A DNA stretch of 64,000 nt, taken from NCBI RefSeq assembly GCF_006385255.1, contig NZ_VFJE01000055.1, forward strand, positions 483,990-547,989, written 5' to 3'. A model generated the notes under the pieces. The model had not been told where the DNA came from. It saw nothing but the letters and a program-made list of their open reading frames with translations, and did not search any database. Position 1 is the stretch's first letter. Each line of letters begins with the position of its first letter. This document shows, piece after piece, positions 62,920 through 64,000 of this stretch. The stretch comes from Flavobacterium microcysteis (GTDB taxonomy: Bacteria; Bacteroidota; Bacteroidia; Flavobacteriales; Flavobacteriaceae). The translations under genes were made by a program, and so were the position numbers.

Positions 62920-63576
62920 ATGAAAGCTATAAACTATTTCTTCCTCCTGTTTCTTTTGTCAAATGCGTTACAAGCGCAGGTTGATAAAAATGATGAGTAC
63001 TTAAACGAGCCTGATACAATAAAAGTTGTTCAGCTTGATGAAGTACTTATATTAAAAGGAGAGATTGATGAGGAAAGCAAAAAGAACTTCTTGGTTTTGC
63101 AAAGAAGAGTGCAAAGAGTATATCCTTTTGCAAAAGCAGCAGCGGATAGATTAGTTGCGCTGGAAAAAGGAATGGCAAAATTAAAGACGGAGAAAGAAAA
63201 GAAGAAGTACTTTAAGATTGTAGAGAAATATCTCGAGAATGAATTTGAAGGACAACTCAAGAAATTATCAAGAAGAGACGGTCAAATTCTGGTAAAGCTT
63301 ATCCATAGACAAACGGGTTCAACAACCTTTGACCTTATTAAAGAGCAAAAAAGCGGGTGGAAGGCATTTTGGGCCAATAAGACCGCTCGTGTTTTTAGCA
63401 TAAATTTAAAAACACAATACAGTCCTTATAGTGTACCAGAAGATTTTTTAATTGAAACTATATTAGTAAGGGCTTTTGAAGAGGGCCGACTTCCAAAACA
63501 AAACCCAGGCATCAGTATCAATTATCAGGAATTAGCCAAATCATGGAATGAGAAAGTAGCAAAATCTAAAACATAA
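62920..63576 (+). CDS. DUF4294 domain-containing secreted protein
   Basis: 218 residues from ATG 62920, giving a signal peptide (M-K-A-I-N-Y-F-F-L-L, ending L-Q-A-Q); an upstream ATG at 62866 lacks this. The body has R-R-V-Q-R-V-Y-P-F-A-K-A-A, L-S-R-R-D-G-Q-I-L-V-K-L-I-H-R-Q-T-G, typical of DUF4294, a Bacteroidetes family of unknown function thought to be periplasmic. Divergent from the M42 gene and followed by a terminator. Confidence 0.85.
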   Translation: MKAINYFFLLFLLSNALQAQVDKNDEYLNEPDTIKVVQLDEVLILKGEIDEESKKNFLVLQRRVQRVYPFAKAAADRLVALEKGMAKLKTEKEKKKYFKIVEKYLENEFEGQLKKLSRRDGQILVKLIHRQTGSTTFDLIKEQKSGWKAFWANKTARVFSINLKTQYSPYSVPEDFLIETILVRAFEEGRLPKQNPGISINYQELAKSWNEKVAKSKT

Positions 63577-63603
63577 TAGGTTTCTTATAACCAAGAATAG
63601 AAG

Positions 63604-63632
63604 AAGGCAGCTGTTTAAAGCTGCCTTTTTTA
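63604..63632 (+). terminator. terminator of the DUF4294 gene
   Basis: Stem aaggcagct / agctgcctt (63604-63612, 63619-63627) followed by ttttta. Confidence 0.85.
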
Positions 63633-63852
63633 TTGTTCCCTGATAAAATTTATCCAGATTTCGCCCATATACCTATATATATGTATGTAAATTCATGTGG
63701 TTTTCTATTAGAATTGGCCCACCCATCAATATCTTTTCCTTGATTTTACAGGCTTCGGAGATTGAGCCATCAAAAAGGCTCAAAAAAGTTCGCCTGCATA
63801 AGCTTGTTTTCCAGCGTCTTGCGAAAAACTTCAAAAAAAAGTTATGATAAAG
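63633..63852. other. spacer without a recognised gene
   Basis: 220 bases between the DUF4294 terminator and the first end-of-window promoter. It contains a short alternating tatatatatgtatgta tract near 63675 but no supported reading frame or RNA gene. Confidence 0.6.
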
Positions 63853-63883
63853 TTTGCGAAAGCGGAAAAAGGTGCTACTTTTG
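63853..63883 (+). promoter_or_regulatory. strong promoter P1 (TTTG-N19-TACTTTTG)
   Basis: TTTG (63853-63856) and TACTTTTG (63876-63883) at 19-base spacing, with the context 'tttgcgaaag...tacttttgcac'. A second copy of this context lies about 114 bases downstream. Tandem promoters of this strength and form are expected ahead of rRNA or tRNA operons, which would begin past the window. Confidence 0.75.
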
Positions 63884-63965
63884 CACCCGCAATAAAGGCG
63901 AAGTTCATAGGTAAATACTGACAGGAAGCGGATTTTGAAGGGGGATAAAAATTTCCAAAAATAAA

Positions 63966-63997
63966 TTTGCGAGAATCAAAAAGGTTTTTTACTTTTG
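63966..63997 (+). promoter_or_regulatory. strong promoter P2 (TTTG-N20-TACTTTTG)
   Basis: TTTG (63966-63969) and TACTTTTG (63990-63997) with a 20-base spacer; the same 'tttgcgag...tacttttgcac' context as P1. Its start site falls at or just past the window edge. Confidence 0.75.
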
Positions 63998-64000
63998 CAC

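Overview
The window comes from the chromosome of a low-GC Bacteroidota bacterium, most probably a Flavobacterium or close relative. The evidence is the gliding-motility pair gldF-gldG next to dnaN, proteins with type IX secretion (T9SS) sorting domains, SPII lipoproteins with acidic residues just after the cysteine, the three-gene Bacteroidetes-type succinate dehydrogenase, and promoters of the TTTG-N19/20-TAnnTTTG class instead of E. coli -35/-10 boxes. Many start codons lack a Shine-Dalgarno sequence. No rRNA or tRNA gene was seen, but the last 150 bases carry two tandem promoters of the kind expected before a stable-RNA operon.

Layout. 0-12 kb: the tail of a T9SS cargo protein, a PAS histidine kinase with an overlapping receiver, a HipA-like kinase/DUF3037 pair, small housekeeping genes, a TPR histidine kinase with a NarL-type regulator, and an MFS exporter divergent from an HxlR regulator. 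12-21 kb: an EamA exporter, a secreted retropepsin-like protein, and an RND efflux operon (adaptor, pump, outer-membrane channel). 20.9-30.5 kb: an accessory operon of five tightly packed minus-strand genes. They encode a DNA 5-methylcytosine methyltransferase, a large protein with two GHKL ATPase regions and a histidine-kinase-like centre, a receiver-like protein, an McrB-type AAA+ NTPase and a DUF2357/PD-(D/E)xK nuclease. It resembles a LlaJI/BsuMI-like McrBC restriction-modification system into which a two-component-like signalling pair has been built, and it is the best candidate here for a new system.

30.9-35.4 kb: two tandem paralogous TPR/LytS-type histidine kinases whose catalytic ends are almost identical. 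35.6-40.6 kb: a run of small orphan genes (WG-repeat, zinc-ribbon, Imm11/DUF1629-like, DUF4375-ankyrin) that looks like a store of immunity genes. 40.7-64 kb: mostly core genes. These are a retropepsin/PDZ protein, sdhCAB, mnmE, a universal stress protein, a succinate-semialdehyde dehydrogenase, dnaN, gldFG, a SAM hydrolase (DUF62), phoH, purC, an M42 aminopeptidase and a DUF4294 protein. An unidentified two-gene cassette (45.5-48.0 kb) interrupts this part.

The intergenic spaces carry dispersed repeats typical of the lineage: long GC-rich palindromes, 'gttgatagtggatagtt' and 'aaatctaaaatc' arrays, a 15-copy 7-bp tandem array upstream of gldF, and a ~130-bp tandem duplication. Repeat-like sequence has also entered the mnmE coding region in frame. 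Functions are assigned from motifs read in the translated sequence; no database search was run.
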